A DNA stretch of 64,000 nucleotides from Azospirillaceae bacterium (lineage in GTDB: Bacteria; Pseudomonadota; Alphaproteobacteria; Azospirillales; Azospirillaceae): contig JAPWJW010000003.1 of the NCBI GenBank assembly GCA_028283825.1, forward strand, positions 1,201,501 through 1,265,500, given 5' to 3'. The notes under the pieces are model-generated. The model was given only the letters and a program-made list of their open reading frames with translations, had not been told where the DNA came from and made no database searches. A program made the translations under genes and the position numbers. This document shows, one piece after another, positions 16,229 through 24,488 of this stretch; the stretch's first letter is position 1; each line of letters begins with the position of its first letter.

Positions 16229-17152
16229 TTACGAAGGCTTCCGCCGCGCCTCGTAGGCGCGCAGGTGGGTGGCGCACACGGTCAGCAGCGGCAGGGTGAG
16301 GCCCAGTTCGCGGCCGCGGCGCAGCAGGTCGCCGACGATATGCTCCCCTTCCGTGGCGCCACCCTTTTCGATGTCGCGCATCATCGAGGCCGACAGGGCG
16401 GAGTCCTCCATGGTCAGCAGGTGGCGGGATTCGGCGTCGCGCTCGGCGCTGGGGGGATGGCCGGCCGCCGTGGCGATGCTGGTGCATTCATCCAGCAGGC
16501 CGGTGATGAAGGCCCGGCCGTCCGGCGTTCCCACGATGGTGCCGATGGGGGCCCGCATCAGGGTGGTGGCCCCCGCCAGCGTCGCCAGGAAATAGAACTT
16601 CCCCCACATGTCCTGCAGAATGTCGGCGCTGTTGCCCACCGTGGCCGGCGTCTTGGCATAGGCGGCGGCCAGCGCCTCGGCCACCGGGGCCTGGTCCGGG
16701 TGGCGGGCGCCGAAGGTCAGGCGGTTGAAGGGGTAGAGATGGCGGATGGTGCCGTCGCCGTCCATGGTGATGGTCAGGTGGCAGAGGCCGCCCATCACCC
16801 GCTCCACCCCGAAGGCGGCGTCCAGCCGGTCCAGGTGGCAGAGGCCGTTCAGCAGCGGCAGGATGCGCGTCTGCGGCCCCACCGCCGGGCGGATGGTCTC
16901 GATGGCCGCATCCAGGTCGTAGGCCTTGCACGACAGCAGGATCAGGTCGGCCGGGCGGTTGAACCGGGTGACGGCCTGGACCGGCGTGATGATGTTGCCC
17001 ACCGGGCTGATCACCACCAGGCCGTTTTCCGTCAACTGCCCGTGCCGCTTGGGCCGCACCAGGAAGGTGACGTTCTCGCCCGCCTGCATCAGGTGGCCGC
17101 CGTAGAAGCCGCCCGTGGCGCCGGCGCCCAGGACCAGTATGCGCATGGTCAT
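16229..17152 (-). CDS. 2-dehydropantoate 2-reductase family protein
   Basis: The 307-residue protein has the N-terminal Rossmann motif GAGATGGFYGG (family: GxGxxG) in the ApbA/PanE fold, the conserved Lys in SCKAYDLD, and the C-terminal helical domain with FYFLATLAGATTLMRAPIG. Family members reduce 2-dehydropantoate to pantoate with NADPH, but many paralogues act on other 2-oxo acids; panC lies 4.4 kb away, not adjacent, so pantothenate synthesis is only one possibility. The start at 17152 (MTMRILVLG) follows GGAAGGAAACGGGA and does not overlap the upstream regulator; ATG 17194 would overlap it by 19 bases. Confidence 0.85.
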   Translation of the reverse strand: MTMRILVLGAGATGGFYGGHLMQAGENVTFLVRPKRHGQLTENGLVVISPVGNIITPVQAVTRFNRPADLILLSCKAYDLDAAIETIRPAVGPQTRILPLLNGLCHLDRLDAAFGVERVMGGLCHLTITMDGDGTIRHLYPFNRLTFGARHPDQAPVAEALAAAYAKTPATVGNSADILQDMWGKFYFLATLAGATTLMRAPIGTIVGTPDGRAFITGLLDECTSIATAAGHPPSAERDAESRHLLTMEDSALSASMMRDIEKGGATEGEHIVGDLLRRGRELGLTLPLLTVCATHLRAYEARRKPS

Positions 17153-17175
17153 TCCCGTTTCCTTCCCTTGAGTCA

Positions 17176-18042
17176 TTATGCGTCGGTCAGCCAACCGGCC
17201 GCCCGCAGGCGCGGCAACGCCGTGCGGCTGACGGGCACGATCTCATCATTCACCAGGCGCAGCTGCGCCGTCTGCCCCCGCACCGTCACCGCCGCCACGG
17301 CGTCGCGCGCCACCCAGAAGGAGCGATGGACCTGCGCGCCCCGGTCCTCGCCCAACTCGGCGATGGCGTCGCGCAGGCGTTTCAGCACCAGCTCATCCCC
17401 CTGGTCGGTGTGGATGCGCAGATAATGGTCCTCCGCCGCCAGCGCCAGCAGCCGCGCACCGGCAAGACGCGGGCAGGCGCGGGACAGGAAGGCCACGACC
17501 GCGTCGGGTGCCGCATCGCTGACGGGGACTGAAGGGGGCGTGGCGGGAACCGGCGCCTGCGGCTCGGGCACATCCCGGCGCCCCAGGATCACGGCGAACA
17601 CCAGGCTGGCGACCGCCACTTGCGGCCAGGTGTGCCAGAAGCCCAGCCGGCCGACGGGGACGTTGCTCAGCAGCCCGAACAGCTGGGCGATCATCACCGT
17701 GGCGGGCAGCGAGGCGATCAGGGACGACACCCCGCGCCGTCGCCAGGCGGGCCAGGCGGCGGCCACCGGCCAGCGGCGCAACAGCATATGGATCAGGCGG
17801 GACATCGCCGCCACGCCCAGGGCGGAGGTGCACCAGAACACAGTGCGGGCGGCGCCATCCATGGACAGGAAGGTGCCGTAGGGCCCGAACATGGTCAGCA
17901 CCAGGGCCAGGGCCACGATGGCGCCCCAGCTGCGCGCCCACGCAGGCATGGTGAGGGTGGCGATGCCGGCAAGGCCGCCCCCCGGCCGCCGCCCGTCCGA
18001 TCCCCGTTCCCCTCCGCGTTGCGCCGTCACGGGCCGCCTCAT
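17176..18042 (-). CDS. Membrane-anchored LytTR transcription regulator
   Basis: A 288-residue protein with about four N-terminal membrane helices (WGAIVALALVLTMFG, TVFWCTSALGVAAMS, VSSLIASLPATVMIAQLFGLL, VAVASLVFAVILG), a Pro-rich linker and a C-terminal LytTR DNA-binding domain (about 190-285) with LALAAEDHYLRIHT, the HRSFWVARDAV motif and VPVSRTALPRLRAAG. LytTR domains contact DNA through beta strands; membrane-bound members respond to envelope or small-molecule signals. No cognate kinase is nearby, so this is a one-component regulator. Targets cannot be inferred. The ketopantoate-reductase-like gene follows after 23 bp and may be co-transcribed. The start is uncertain: 17949 is an alternative ATG just before the first helix. 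Confidence 0.87.
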   Translation of the reverse strand: MRRPVTAQRGGERGSDGRRPGGGLAGIATLTMPAWARSWGAIVALALVLTMFGPYGTFLSMDGAARTVFWCTSALGVAAMSRLIHMLLRRWPVAAAWPAWRRRGVSSLIASLPATVMIAQLFGLLSNVPVGRLGFWHTWPQVAVASLVFAVILGRRDVPEPQAPVPATPPSVPVSDAAPDAVVAFLSRACPRLAGARLLALAAEDHYLRIHTDQGDELVLKRLRDAIAELGEDRGAQVHRSFWVARDAVAAVTVRGQTAQLRLVNDEIVPVSRTALPRLRAAGWLTDA

Positions 18043-18197
18043 CCGTTCACGCTTCGTGAACCGCCTTTACCAGCCGCTCACGAAATCCGTCAAGCAACCC
18101 GCGAAGGCGGCGTTGCCGGGCCCCCACCCCATCGGCGAAGGCTAGGCCCATCAACCACTTGGGGTCCGCCAGCCGCCGACCCACCGGAGCCTATATC

Positions 18198-18692
18198 ATG
18201 GAAATCATCAGCCACACCCCCCTCTGGTTCTTCGCCCTGTTCGCCTTCCTGGTCGTCATGGGGGTGCGGCGCCTGCGCACCAACACGCAACAGACGGGCC
18301 GCGTCTGGCTGATCCCGGGGGTGTTCATCATCTGGGGCCTGTACGGCCTGGTGACGCGGCCCGGCCCGCTGGGCCCCGTCCTGGCGGAATGGGCCATTGG
18401 CGCCGCCGTGGGCCTGGTGCTGGCCAGCCGCATGGCCATCCGGGTGGAGGTGGACCGCGAACGCGGCCTGGTGCGCCAGCCCGGCAGCTGGCTGCCGCTG
18501 GTGCGCAACCTGTTCCTGCTGCTGTCCCACTACATCCTGAACGTGCTGGCCGCCGTGCGCCCCGACCTGCACGACGTCGCCATCGCCCTGGACATCGGCG
18601 TGTCGGGCTTCAGCGTCGGCTACTTCGCCGCCTGGTCCTGGGGCTTCCTGCAAAGCTACCGCCGCGCCCCGGACATGGCGCTGGCCGCCTGA
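18198..18692 (+). CDS. Small multi-pass membrane protein
   Basis: The 164-residue protein contains four predicted membrane helices: PLWFFALFAFLVVMGVRRL, LIPGVFIIWGLYGLV, WAIGAAVGLVLASRM and the C-terminal VSGFSVGYFAAWSWGFL. Between helices three and four lie a soluble beta segment (IRVEVDRERGLVRQPGSW) and a further hydrophobic stretch. The layout resembles DUF1453/DUF6622-type membrane proteins, which have no known function. The start MEIISHTPLWFF is placed at 18198. The gene is divergent from the LytTR regulator, 155 bp away, and is closed by a clear terminator. Regulation by that LytTR protein is possible but not shown. Confidence 0.75.
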   Translation: MEIISHTPLWFFALFAFLVVMGVRRLRTNTQQTGRVWLIPGVFIIWGLYGLVTRPGPLGPVLAEWAIGAAVGLVLASRMAIRVEVDRERGLVRQPGSWLPLVRNLFLLLSHYILNVLAAVRPDLHDVAIALDIGVSGFSVGYFAAWSWGFLQSYRRAPDMALAA

Positions 18693-18713
18693 TCCCGCGA
18701 CACCCCAAAACGA

Positions 18714-18750
18714 CGACAGCGGCGGATGCCTTCCGCCGCTGTCGCTTTTT
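18714..18750 (+). terminator. Intrinsic terminator
   Basis: A 13-bp perfect stem CGACAGCGGCGGA / TCCGCCGCTGTCG with a 5-base loop, followed by CTTTTT, 20 bp after the stop of the small membrane protein gene. Confidence 0.92.
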
Positions 18751-18777
18751 CATCACCGGTGCCGGGGCGCCCCGCCC

Positions 18778-19896
18778 TCACCCCACACTTTTCCCCGTGC
18801 AGCTGGCGTACAGCGTTTCCACCACCTGGCGGCTGATGTCGCGGGTGATGAAGACGATGCGGCTGCGGCGGTCGTCGCTGGGCCAGGCGTCCAGTTGCAC
18901 CGGCGGGTGGAACAGGTGTTGCACGCCGTGGATGACGATGGGCAGGTCGCTTTCCTGGACGTTCAGCACGCCCTTCACCCGCAGCACGTCGGGCCCCCGC
19001 ATGCGGGCCAGCGTTTCCAGGAAGCCCACCAGTTCGTCCCACACCAGCGGCTGTTCGAAGGTCAGGCAGAAGGCGCCGATGGCCTGGTCGTGGCGGTTGG
19101 GGTCGTGGTCGTGATCATGGCCTTCATGCTCGCAATGGCCGTGGTCGTGGTCGCAATCGGCATGGTCATGATCGTGGTGGTCGTGATCATGATGATGGTG
19201 CCCGTGGGGTTCCTCGTACGCCTCCGCCCGCAGCCAGCGCTGCACGTCCAGGCTCTTGGTCTCCGGATTGTACAGGCCGGCGTCGAACAGCAGGACGGGC
19301 AGCGCCTCTTGCCCCTGGGCGTCGACGATGATGGCGCCGGGGTTCAGCTCATTCAGGCGGTGCTTCAGGTAGTCCACCGCCTCCGGCGTCGCGATGTCGG
19401 TCTTGGTCAGCACCAGCCGGTCGGCCACCGCCGCCTGCTTCAGGCTTTCCTCCTGCCCGTCCAGCTGGCCCATGCCGTGGACGGCGTCCACCGTGGTGAC
19501 CACGCCATCCAGGCGGAAGCGGGCCGCCACCAGCGGGTCGGTCATCAGGGTGTGCAGGATGGGGGCGGGATCGGCCAGGCCCGTGGTCTCGATCACCACG
19601 CGGTCGAACTCCGGCACCTCATCGCGCAGGCGGCGCATGTAGAGGTCGCGCAGGGTGTCGGCCAGGTCGCTGCGGATGGTGCAGCAGATGCAGCCCGAAT
19701 CCATCAGCACCGTGTTCTCATCCGCCTTGGACACCAGCAGGTGGTCCAACCCGACCTCGCCGAACTCATTGATGATGACGGCGGTGCGGGCCATGCGCGG
19801 GTCGCGGATGATGCGGGACAGCAGCGTGGTCTTGCCGCTGCCCAGGAAACCGGTCAGCACGGAAATGGGCAGGCGGGCGGCGGATACGGCGGTCAC
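18778..19896 (-). CDS. COG0523 (CobW/Zn-chaperone) GTPase
   Basis: The 372-residue protein is a metallochaperone-type GTPase. The Walker A motif is GFLGSGKT (16-23), the metal-binding switch motif CxCC is in DSGCICCTI, and LVLTKTDI provides the guanine-specificity TKxD. A very His/Asp/Glu-rich insert (about residues 231-270, with HHHHDHDHHDHDH) precedes the CobW C-terminal domain. Such His-rich loops bind zinc in family members induced by zinc starvation (ZagA/ZigA/YeiR types). The zur gene lies directly upstream on the same strand (53 bp), so this is most likely a Zur-linked zinc chaperone and not a cobalamin-pathway CobW. No cobalamin genes are in the window. Confidence 0.9.
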   Translation of the reverse strand: MTAVSAARLPISVLTGFLGSGKTTLLSRIIRDPRMARTAVIINEFGEVGLDHLLVSKADENTVLMDSGCICCTIRSDLADTLRDLYMRRLRDEVPEFDRVVIETTGLADPAPILHTLMTDPLVAARFRLDGVVTTVDAVHGMGQLDGQEESLKQAAVADRLVLTKTDIATPEAVDYLKHRLNELNPGAIIVDAQGQEALPVLLFDAGLYNPETKSLDVQRWLRAEAYEEPHGHHHHDHDHHDHDHADCDHDHGHCEHEGHDHDHDPNRHDQAIGAFCLTFEQPLVWDELVGFLETLARMRGPDVLRVKGVLNVQESDLPIVIHGVQHLFHPPVQLDAWPSDDRRSRIVFITRDISRQVVETLYASCTGKSVG

Positions 19897-19949
19897 GGGC
19901 TCTGATCCTCAAGACAAGGCATACGGGGAATGGGGGATGGCGCGGCCCT

Positions 19950-20495
19950 TCAGGCGGCGCTGGCGCCTTCCGCCTTCTGGCAGGCGGCGCACAGGCCCAG
20001 CACCTCCACCGTCTGGCGCTGGGCACGGAAACCCTGGGCCGCGGCGCCGGCGGTGATGGCGTGGGAAACGGCGGGGTCGTTCAGTTCGGTGGCGTCGCCG
20101 CAGCGTTCGCACACCAGGAACTGGCCGGAATGGCTCTGCCCGGGTTCCGGACAGCCGACATAGGCGTTCAGTGATTCGATGCGGTGGACCAGGCCCTGTT
20201 CCACCAGGAAGTCCAGGGCGCGATAGACGGTCAGCGGCGCCACGCGTTTGCCGTCCACCGCCATCTCTTCCAGGATGGCGTAAGCGCCGCGCGGCTTGTG
20301 GCTGGACCACACCAGTTCCAGCACGCGCTCCCGCAATGTGGTCAGGCGGGCGCCCCGCGCCTCACACAGGCCATGGGCGCGGCTGAGCGCGTCGCCGACG
20401 CAAGCCTTGTGGTCGTGGCTGCGCCCCGGCGCAGGGGTATGGGCGTGCCCATGGGGGTGACCCTGATCGGGGGATGTCTGGGTGGCAACCGACAT
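19950..20495 (-). CDS. zur: Fur-family zinc uptake regulator
   Basis: A 181-residue Fur-superfamily repressor. The winged-helix part includes LTTLRERVLELVWSSHKPRG and the recognition segment VAPLTVYRALDFLVEQGLVHRI; the dimerisation domain carries two structural CxxC zinc pairs, CERCGD and CAACQK. The N-terminus is unusual: a His-rich leader (HPHGHAHTPAPGRSHDHK) and two extra Cys. Pairing with a His-rich COG0523 GTPase, and the His/Cys content, favour Zur over Fur or PerR. The ATG at 20495 begins MSVATQTS; a longer start at 20570 has no conserved sequence. Zur would repress zinc-uptake genes when zinc is plentiful. I could not identify a convincing Zur box in 20496-20668. Confidence 0.9.
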   Translation of the reverse strand: MSVATQTSPDQGHPHGHAHTPAPGRSHDHKACVGDALSRAHGLCEARGARLTTLRERVLELVWSSHKPRGAYAILEEMAVDGKRVAPLTVYRALDFLVEQGLVHRIESLNAYVGCPEPGQSHSGQFLVCERCGDATELNDPAVSHAITAGAAAQGFRAQRQTVEVLGLCAACQKAEGASAA

Positions 20496-20668
20496 GGTTT
20501 CCAAGCCTTTCGCGAACTGCCGTTGCGGCAAACTATACCACGGAAGGCATTGTGTCCTATGCCACGCCATCCGTTGATCTATCTTTACAATATGTCAGCA
20601 TCCGGGGTCAGGATGCGGAACGGATCCCGTGCCGGGGGGCACCAACGTCCAGGGATAAAGGATGCGTA

Positions 20669-21547
20669 ATGCCACGTGACGCGAAAAATCCGCCGGGAAG
20701 CGGGCTTGTCCGGATGCGCCTGCCCGCCATGATCCTGGCCACGGCCCTGATATGGGGAGGCACCGCCCCCGCCGCCACCCCACCGGACCTGGCGCATCCC
20801 AATGCCGGGGCCACCCCGGCCCATGCCGACCTGACCGCCGGCCCGTCGCCGATGCCCACCACGCCCGACACGGCGGTGGAGCAGTCGCTGGACTTCTTCG
20901 CCCATTACGGCCACGACACGCCGCTGGGCCACCACAAGGTGACGGTGGCCCGGGCCGCCAACGGCGACACCGTGGTGGACGTGGACATCAGCTTCGAGGC
21001 CAAGGTGCTGATGCTGACGGCCTATCGTTATCACCACGTGGATCATGAGATCTGGCGCGGCGGCCGCCTGCTGGCGCTGGAGACCAGCACCAACGACAAT
21101 GGCGACACCGACTGGGTGCGCGGCCATGCCACGCCCGACGGCTTCGCGGTGGAAAGCTCCCGCGGCAAGGTCACCGCACCGGCCGACATCGTCCCCACCA
21201 GCTATTGGAACCCCGCCACGCTGACCGCGCCCCGCCTGCTGGACACCGTGCGCGGCGTGGTGATGGACACGCGGGTGGACCGCAAGGAGCCGGAGGTGAT
21301 CAAGGCCGGCGACGTCAAGCTGTCCGCCACCCGCTATACCCTGACCTTCACCACCAACCCGCCGCCGGCCACCAGCCATCTGGACTTCTGGTACGACGAG
21401 TCCGGCCATTGGCTGAAGATGGCCTTCCGCGCCCGGGGACACGACGTCGCCTATGCGCTGGAGGGCACGCCCCCCGGCGGCACCCTGGTGGCGGGCCCCG
21501 GCAGCGACACCGTTCTGCCGGCGCCGGAGGGGGACAGGAAGGATTAA
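20669..21547 (+). CDS. DUF6134-like exported protein
   Basis: The 292-residue protein has an N-terminal signal sequence (MRLPAMILATALIWGG...APAA) preceded by a basic stretch. The mature domain begins at about residue 70 and contains patterns typical of DUF6134: LDFFAHYGHDTPLGHHKV, the YRYHHVDHEIWRGGRL segment, LETSTNDNGDTDWV and a C-terminal HLDFWYDESGHWLKMAF. The family is predicted to be periplasmic or lipocalin-like in strand content; function is unknown. Start at 20669 has AAAGGA six bases upstream. It is divergent from zur and 55 bp upstream of panC; co-transcription with panC is possible. Zinc control is a guess from position only. Confidence 0.75.
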   Translation: MPRDAKNPPGSGLVRMRLPAMILATALIWGGTAPAATPPDLAHPNAGATPAHADLTAGPSPMPTTPDTAVEQSLDFFAHYGHDTPLGHHKVTVARAANGDTVVDVDISFEAKVLMLTAYRYHHVDHEIWRGGRLLALETSTNDNGDTDWVRGHATPDGFAVESSRGKVTAPADIVPTSYWNPATLTAPRLLDTVRGVVMDTRVDRKEPEVIKAGDVKLSATRYTLTFTTNPPPATSHLDFWYDESGHWLKMAFRARGHDVAYALEGTPPGGTLVAGPGSDTVLPAPEGDRKD

Positions 21548-21602
21548 GGGTAGGGATAAAAGCCCTTGCCCGGTACCCGTGCCCGCCGCTAAATGCCGGC
21601 CC

Positions 21603-22520
21603 ATGAGCACGGAGACCGCCGCCATGGCCCCGACCGATACGCCCCCGTCCGCCGTCGCGGACACCCCCCTTCCCGTCGTCCGCACCCCCGCCGACCTGCG
21701 CGCCCGCGTCGCCGCCTGGCGCAAGGAAGGGCTGCGGGTGGGTCTGGTCCCCACCATGGGCGCCCTGCATGAGGGGCACCTGAGCCTGGTGACCCGGGCG
21801 CGGGAATTGGCCGACCGGGTGGTCGCCAGCGTCTTCGTGAACCCCACCCAGTTCGGTCCCAATGAGGATTTCGGCCGCTACCCGCGCGACGAGGCGGGCG
21901 ACGCCCGCCTGCTGGCCGGCGCCGGCTGCGACCTGCTGTACGCCCCGACGGTGGAGGCGATCTACCCGCCGGGCCACAGCACGTCCGTGGACGTGGGCCC
22001 GGTGGCGGTGCCGCTGGAAGGCCACTTCCGCCCCGGCCACTTCCAGGGCGTGGCCACCGTCGTCACCAAGCTGCTGCTGCAGGCCCTGCCCGACGTCGCC
22101 TGTTTCGGGCAGAAGGATTACCAGCAGTTGGCCGTCATCCGCCGCTTGGCCACCGACCTGGACATCCCCGTCCGCATCGAGGGCGTGCCCACGGTGCGCG
22201 AGGCCGACGGCCTGGCCCTGTCGTCCCGCAACCGTTACCTGTCGGCGGAGGAACGGCAGCAGGCCGTCACCATCAGCCGCGTCCTGAAGCAGTTGCGCGA
22301 CACGCTGGGCGACGGCGGCCAGCCGGTGGCCCCGGCCATCACCCAAGCCACCGAGGCGCTGACCGCCGCCGGCTTCACCCGCATCGACTATGTCGCCGTG
22401 GTGGACGCCGACACCCTGGCGCCGCTGGAACGGGTGGACCGCCCAGCCCGCGCCCTGGTCGCCGCCTTCCTGGGCCGCACCCGCCTGATCGACAATCTGG
22501 CGCTGGGGCCACAGGACTAA
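21603..22520 (+). CDS. panC: Pantothenate synthetase
   Basis: PanC condenses pantoate with beta-alanine using ATP, the last step of vitamin B5 synthesis. The 305-residue protein has the nucleotidyl-transferase motif PTMGALHEGH, FVNPTQFGPNEDF, the ATP/pantoate site GHFQGVATVVTKL, FGQKDYQQ and LSSRNRYLS. Length matches the family apart from a poorly conserved N-terminal extension of about 25 residues (MSTETAAMAPTDTPPSA), so the true start may be a downstream codon. It follows the DUF6134-like gene on the same strand. panB is not in the window. Confidence 0.96.
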   Translation: MSTETAAMAPTDTPPSAVADTPLPVVRTPADLRARVAAWRKEGLRVGLVPTMGALHEGHLSLVTRARELADRVVASVFVNPTQFGPNEDFGRYPRDEAGDARLLAGAGCDLLYAPTVEAIYPPGHSTSVDVGPVAVPLEGHFRPGHFQGVATVVTKLLLQALPDVACFGQKDYQQLAVIRRLATDLDIPVRIEGVPTVREADGLALSSRNRYLSAEERQQAVTISRVLKQLRDTLGDGGQPVAPAITQATEALTAAGFTRIDYVAVVDADTLAPLERVDRPARALVAAFLGRTRLIDNLALGPQD

Positions 22521-22523
22521 CCC

Positions 22524-22850
22524 TCAAGGCATCAGCAGGGTGGTGGGCCGCAAATCCCACCGTTGCGCCCTCATGCACCGCAACACCGCGTCGTGCCGAT
22601 CATTGTCGATGAACCAGCCCGACGTCGGATACTCCTTGCCGGCGTCCAGATCGGCCAAGCGGCCGGGGTCGTTCGCGGCGACGCAGGCCCGCAGAAGCTG
22701 GGGAAACATTGCTTGGCCATCGGCAACCGCCTGGATCCGGGCGACGCCGTGGGACACCGGACCGCCATAAGTCCACTGCCGTTCCCCCGTGTAGAAACAC
22801 CCCGCCAGCGGCAGGCAAAGGGCGACGACACCCAGTCGTCTCCAACGCAT
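22524..22850 (-). CDS. Small lipoprotein
   Basis: A protein of 108 residues with the signal MRWRRLGVVALCLPLAGC; Cys18 is the predicted lipidation site. The mature part (GERQWTYGGPVSHGVARIQ, then LLRACVAANDPGRLADLD, and DRHDAVLRCMRAQRWDL) has two further Cys that could form a disulphide. I recognise no family. The ATG at 22850 has GAGG nine bases upstream; ATG 22859, three codons earlier, is the alternative. The gene is convergent with panC (stops three bases apart), and a perfect hairpin lies just upstream of its start. Confidence 0.65.
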   Translation of the reverse strand: MRWRRLGVVALCLPLAGCFYTGERQWTYGGPVSHGVARIQAVADGQAMFPQLLRACVAANDPGRLADLDAGKEYPTSGWFIDNDRHDAVLRCMRAQRWDLRPTTLLMP

Positions 22851-22871
22851 GTATCCCATCCTCGGCCAATC

Positions 22872-22904
22872 CCCCTGCGGTGCCGCCTTCCGGCACCGCA
22901 GGGG
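22872..22904. other. Perfect 14-bp hairpin without T-tract
   Basis: CCCCTGCGGTGCCG and CGGCACCGCAGGGG form a perfect stem with a five-base loop. It sits between the MFS gene's 3' end and the small lipoprotein start, both on the minus strand. No U-run follows on either strand, so a classical terminator is doubtful; an RNA stabiliser or a 5' UTR control structure is possible. Confidence 0.7.
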
Positions 22905-22958
22905 ATATCGATCCTGAATGGCAAAAATAGGGCCCGTCGCAGCCTGCGGCGGTGACAT

Positions 22959-24191
22959 TCAAGCCGCCGCCCCCACCGGCCGCTGGTGCCGGCGCAGCGT
23001 GAGGCCCAGTCCCACGGCCGCCACCAACGCCAGCGGGATGCCCAGGCCCCAGGGCAGGCGCGCCGCCAGGGCGTACAGGGCGGTGCCGCTGGCCGGGCCC
23101 AGCGAATCACGCAGATCGTTGGCGACCGACGCCGCCGCCATATAGGTGGCGCGGCGGCCGGGCGGGGCCAGCTGGTTGATGGCGGTGGGCACCAGGGGGC
23201 CGGTCAGCATCTGCGCCAGCGACACCAGGCTGACAGCACCCACCAGCGCGCCGGCGGCGGCCGAGGTCATCAAGACCGCGAAACCCAGCACCAGCGCGCA
23301 CCCGGCCACCACCGCCAGGGTCAGGGCCGACCAGCGGGCGGCCAGGCGGCTGATCGCCATCTGTGCCGCCACCACCAGGGCGGCGGCATAGGTGAACAGC
23401 AGGCCCACGCCGGAGGGGGACAGCGTCCCGGCGTCGCGGGCGTAGAGGGGGATCACTGCCTCCACCCAGCTGCCCGACACCTCCAGCAGCATGAACCACA
23501 GCAACAGGGTGGCCAGCCGGCCGTCGCGGAACACCGGCAGCAGGGCGGCCAGGCTTTCCTCTTCCTCCTCCTCATCATCCCCACCCGGCTGATCCTGGGG
23601 CCGTGTTTCCGGCAAATGGACCAGGACCAGCAAGCCGCCCAGCAGCAGCACGACGGCCCCCGCCAGGAAGACGGCGCGCAGCGAGACCAGGGCCAGCAGG
23701 GCGCCCAGCGCCGGCCCCACCACGCGGCCGGCACCGGCGCCGACCCGCACCAGGCTGAACACGCGCCGGTGCTCCGCCTCCGGTGTCGTGTCGGCGATGA
23801 CCGTGAAGACGGTCGGGTGCAGCACGCATTCGAACAGGCCGGTCAGGACCAGGATCACGGCGGCGGCGACAACGCCATGGGCGAAGAACAGGCCCAGGAA
23901 ACCGCAGCCGACGCCGATAAGGGAAACGATCAGGACCGGGCGGCGGCCCACGCGGTCGGCGATGCCGCCCAGGATGGGCGTGGCGATCAGTTCGCCGCCG
24001 GCGTAACAGCCGAACAGCAGGCCGATATAGCCGACGGCGATGCCGGCCTCATTCTGCGCCCACAGGGGGAAGAAGGGCACCATGGCCCCCTCCGCCACGC
24101 TGGCGCAGAAGAACAGCACCAGGCCCAGCAGGGCCGGGCGGCGGTCAGGCATCAACAAAGGTTTGAGAAAATTGGGCATTCCGTCATCCAC
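22959..24191 (-). CDS. MFS efflux transporter
   Basis: A 410-residue major facilitator with 12 predicted helices. The loop 2-3 signature GGIADRVGRRPVL is typical of the superfamily, and the sequence before it (YIGLLFGCYAGGELIATPI) resembles DHA1-type drug exporters. The central cytosolic loop contains an acidic run (GGDDEEEEEE). The substrate is unknown; family resemblance favours efflux of small organic molecules. It has no adjacent regulator. The upstream region (24192-24484) contains a hairpin repeat copy and no other gene. Confidence 0.85.
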   Translation of the reverse strand: MDDGMPNFLKPLLMPDRRPALLGLVLFFCASVAEGAMVPFFPLWAQNEAGIAVGYIGLLFGCYAGGELIATPILGGIADRVGRRPVLIVSLIGVGCGFLGLFFAHGVVAAAVILVLTGLFECVLHPTVFTVIADTTPEAEHRRVFSLVRVGAGAGRVVGPALGALLALVSLRAVFLAGAVVLLLGGLLVLVHLPETRPQDQPGGDDEEEEEESLAALLPVFRDGRLATLLLWFMLLEVSGSWVEAVIPLYARDAGTLSPSGVGLLFTYAAALVVAAQMAISRLAARWSALTLAVVAGCALVLGFAVLMTSAAAGALVGAVSLVSLAQMLTGPLVPTAINQLAPPGRRATYMAAASVANDLRDSLGPASGTALYALAARLPWGLGIPLALVAAVGLGLTLRRHQRPVGAAA

Positions 24192-24356
24192 GCAATGGCG
24201 ACCACACCCCGGGTTGGGGGTCGGGTCGGCTGATTGCGCGTTGATTGACGTAAACGCTTACGGCTGCACCGGACATCATGTCGGCAGCGGCGGCACTTTA
24301 TGCGGCGGCCAAACGGATGGCAATTCGCATTTGGGAAGGGTGTTTGTTTATGCGTG

Positions 24357-24488
24357 CGGCATTTGAGCGTAACCGCCCAAATGCCGCCCCTCAAACGCCG
24401 GGCGCCAGCATCCGCTGGCTTGGGCTTCCTCGCATTTCAGTCCGCTCATGCCCCCCGAAATGCTGCGGCGGCCCCGGTCGGGGCCTAC
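24357..24488 (+). repeat. Three-hairpin intergenic repeat, copy R3
   Basis: An outer hairpin with arms CGGCATTTG / CAAATGCCG (24357-24386) precedes the core at 24389. Core hairpins: GCCAGC-ATCC-GCTGGC, arms GCATTTC/GAAATGC, and GGCCCC-GGTC-GGGGCC followed by TAC. The terminal GGCCTAC supplies, on the minus strand, the stop codon of the neighbouring transporter gene. Confidence 0.88.

Noticed and set aside
15809-17425. Apparent repeat-containing protein reading through the tandem array
   Set aside because: The repeats read as peptides only because the unit lacks stops in that frame; the frame continues antisense through a clear reductase gene, and hairpin covariation shows nucleic-acid and not protein selection.
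18778-19896. CobW of the cobalamin pathway
   Set aside because: No cobalamin biosynthesis gene is near, and the His-rich insert and linked zur point to zinc.
20496-20668. Zur box between zur and the DUF6134-like gene
   Set aside because: AT-rich patches are present but no convincing palindrome of the Zur type could be read by eye.
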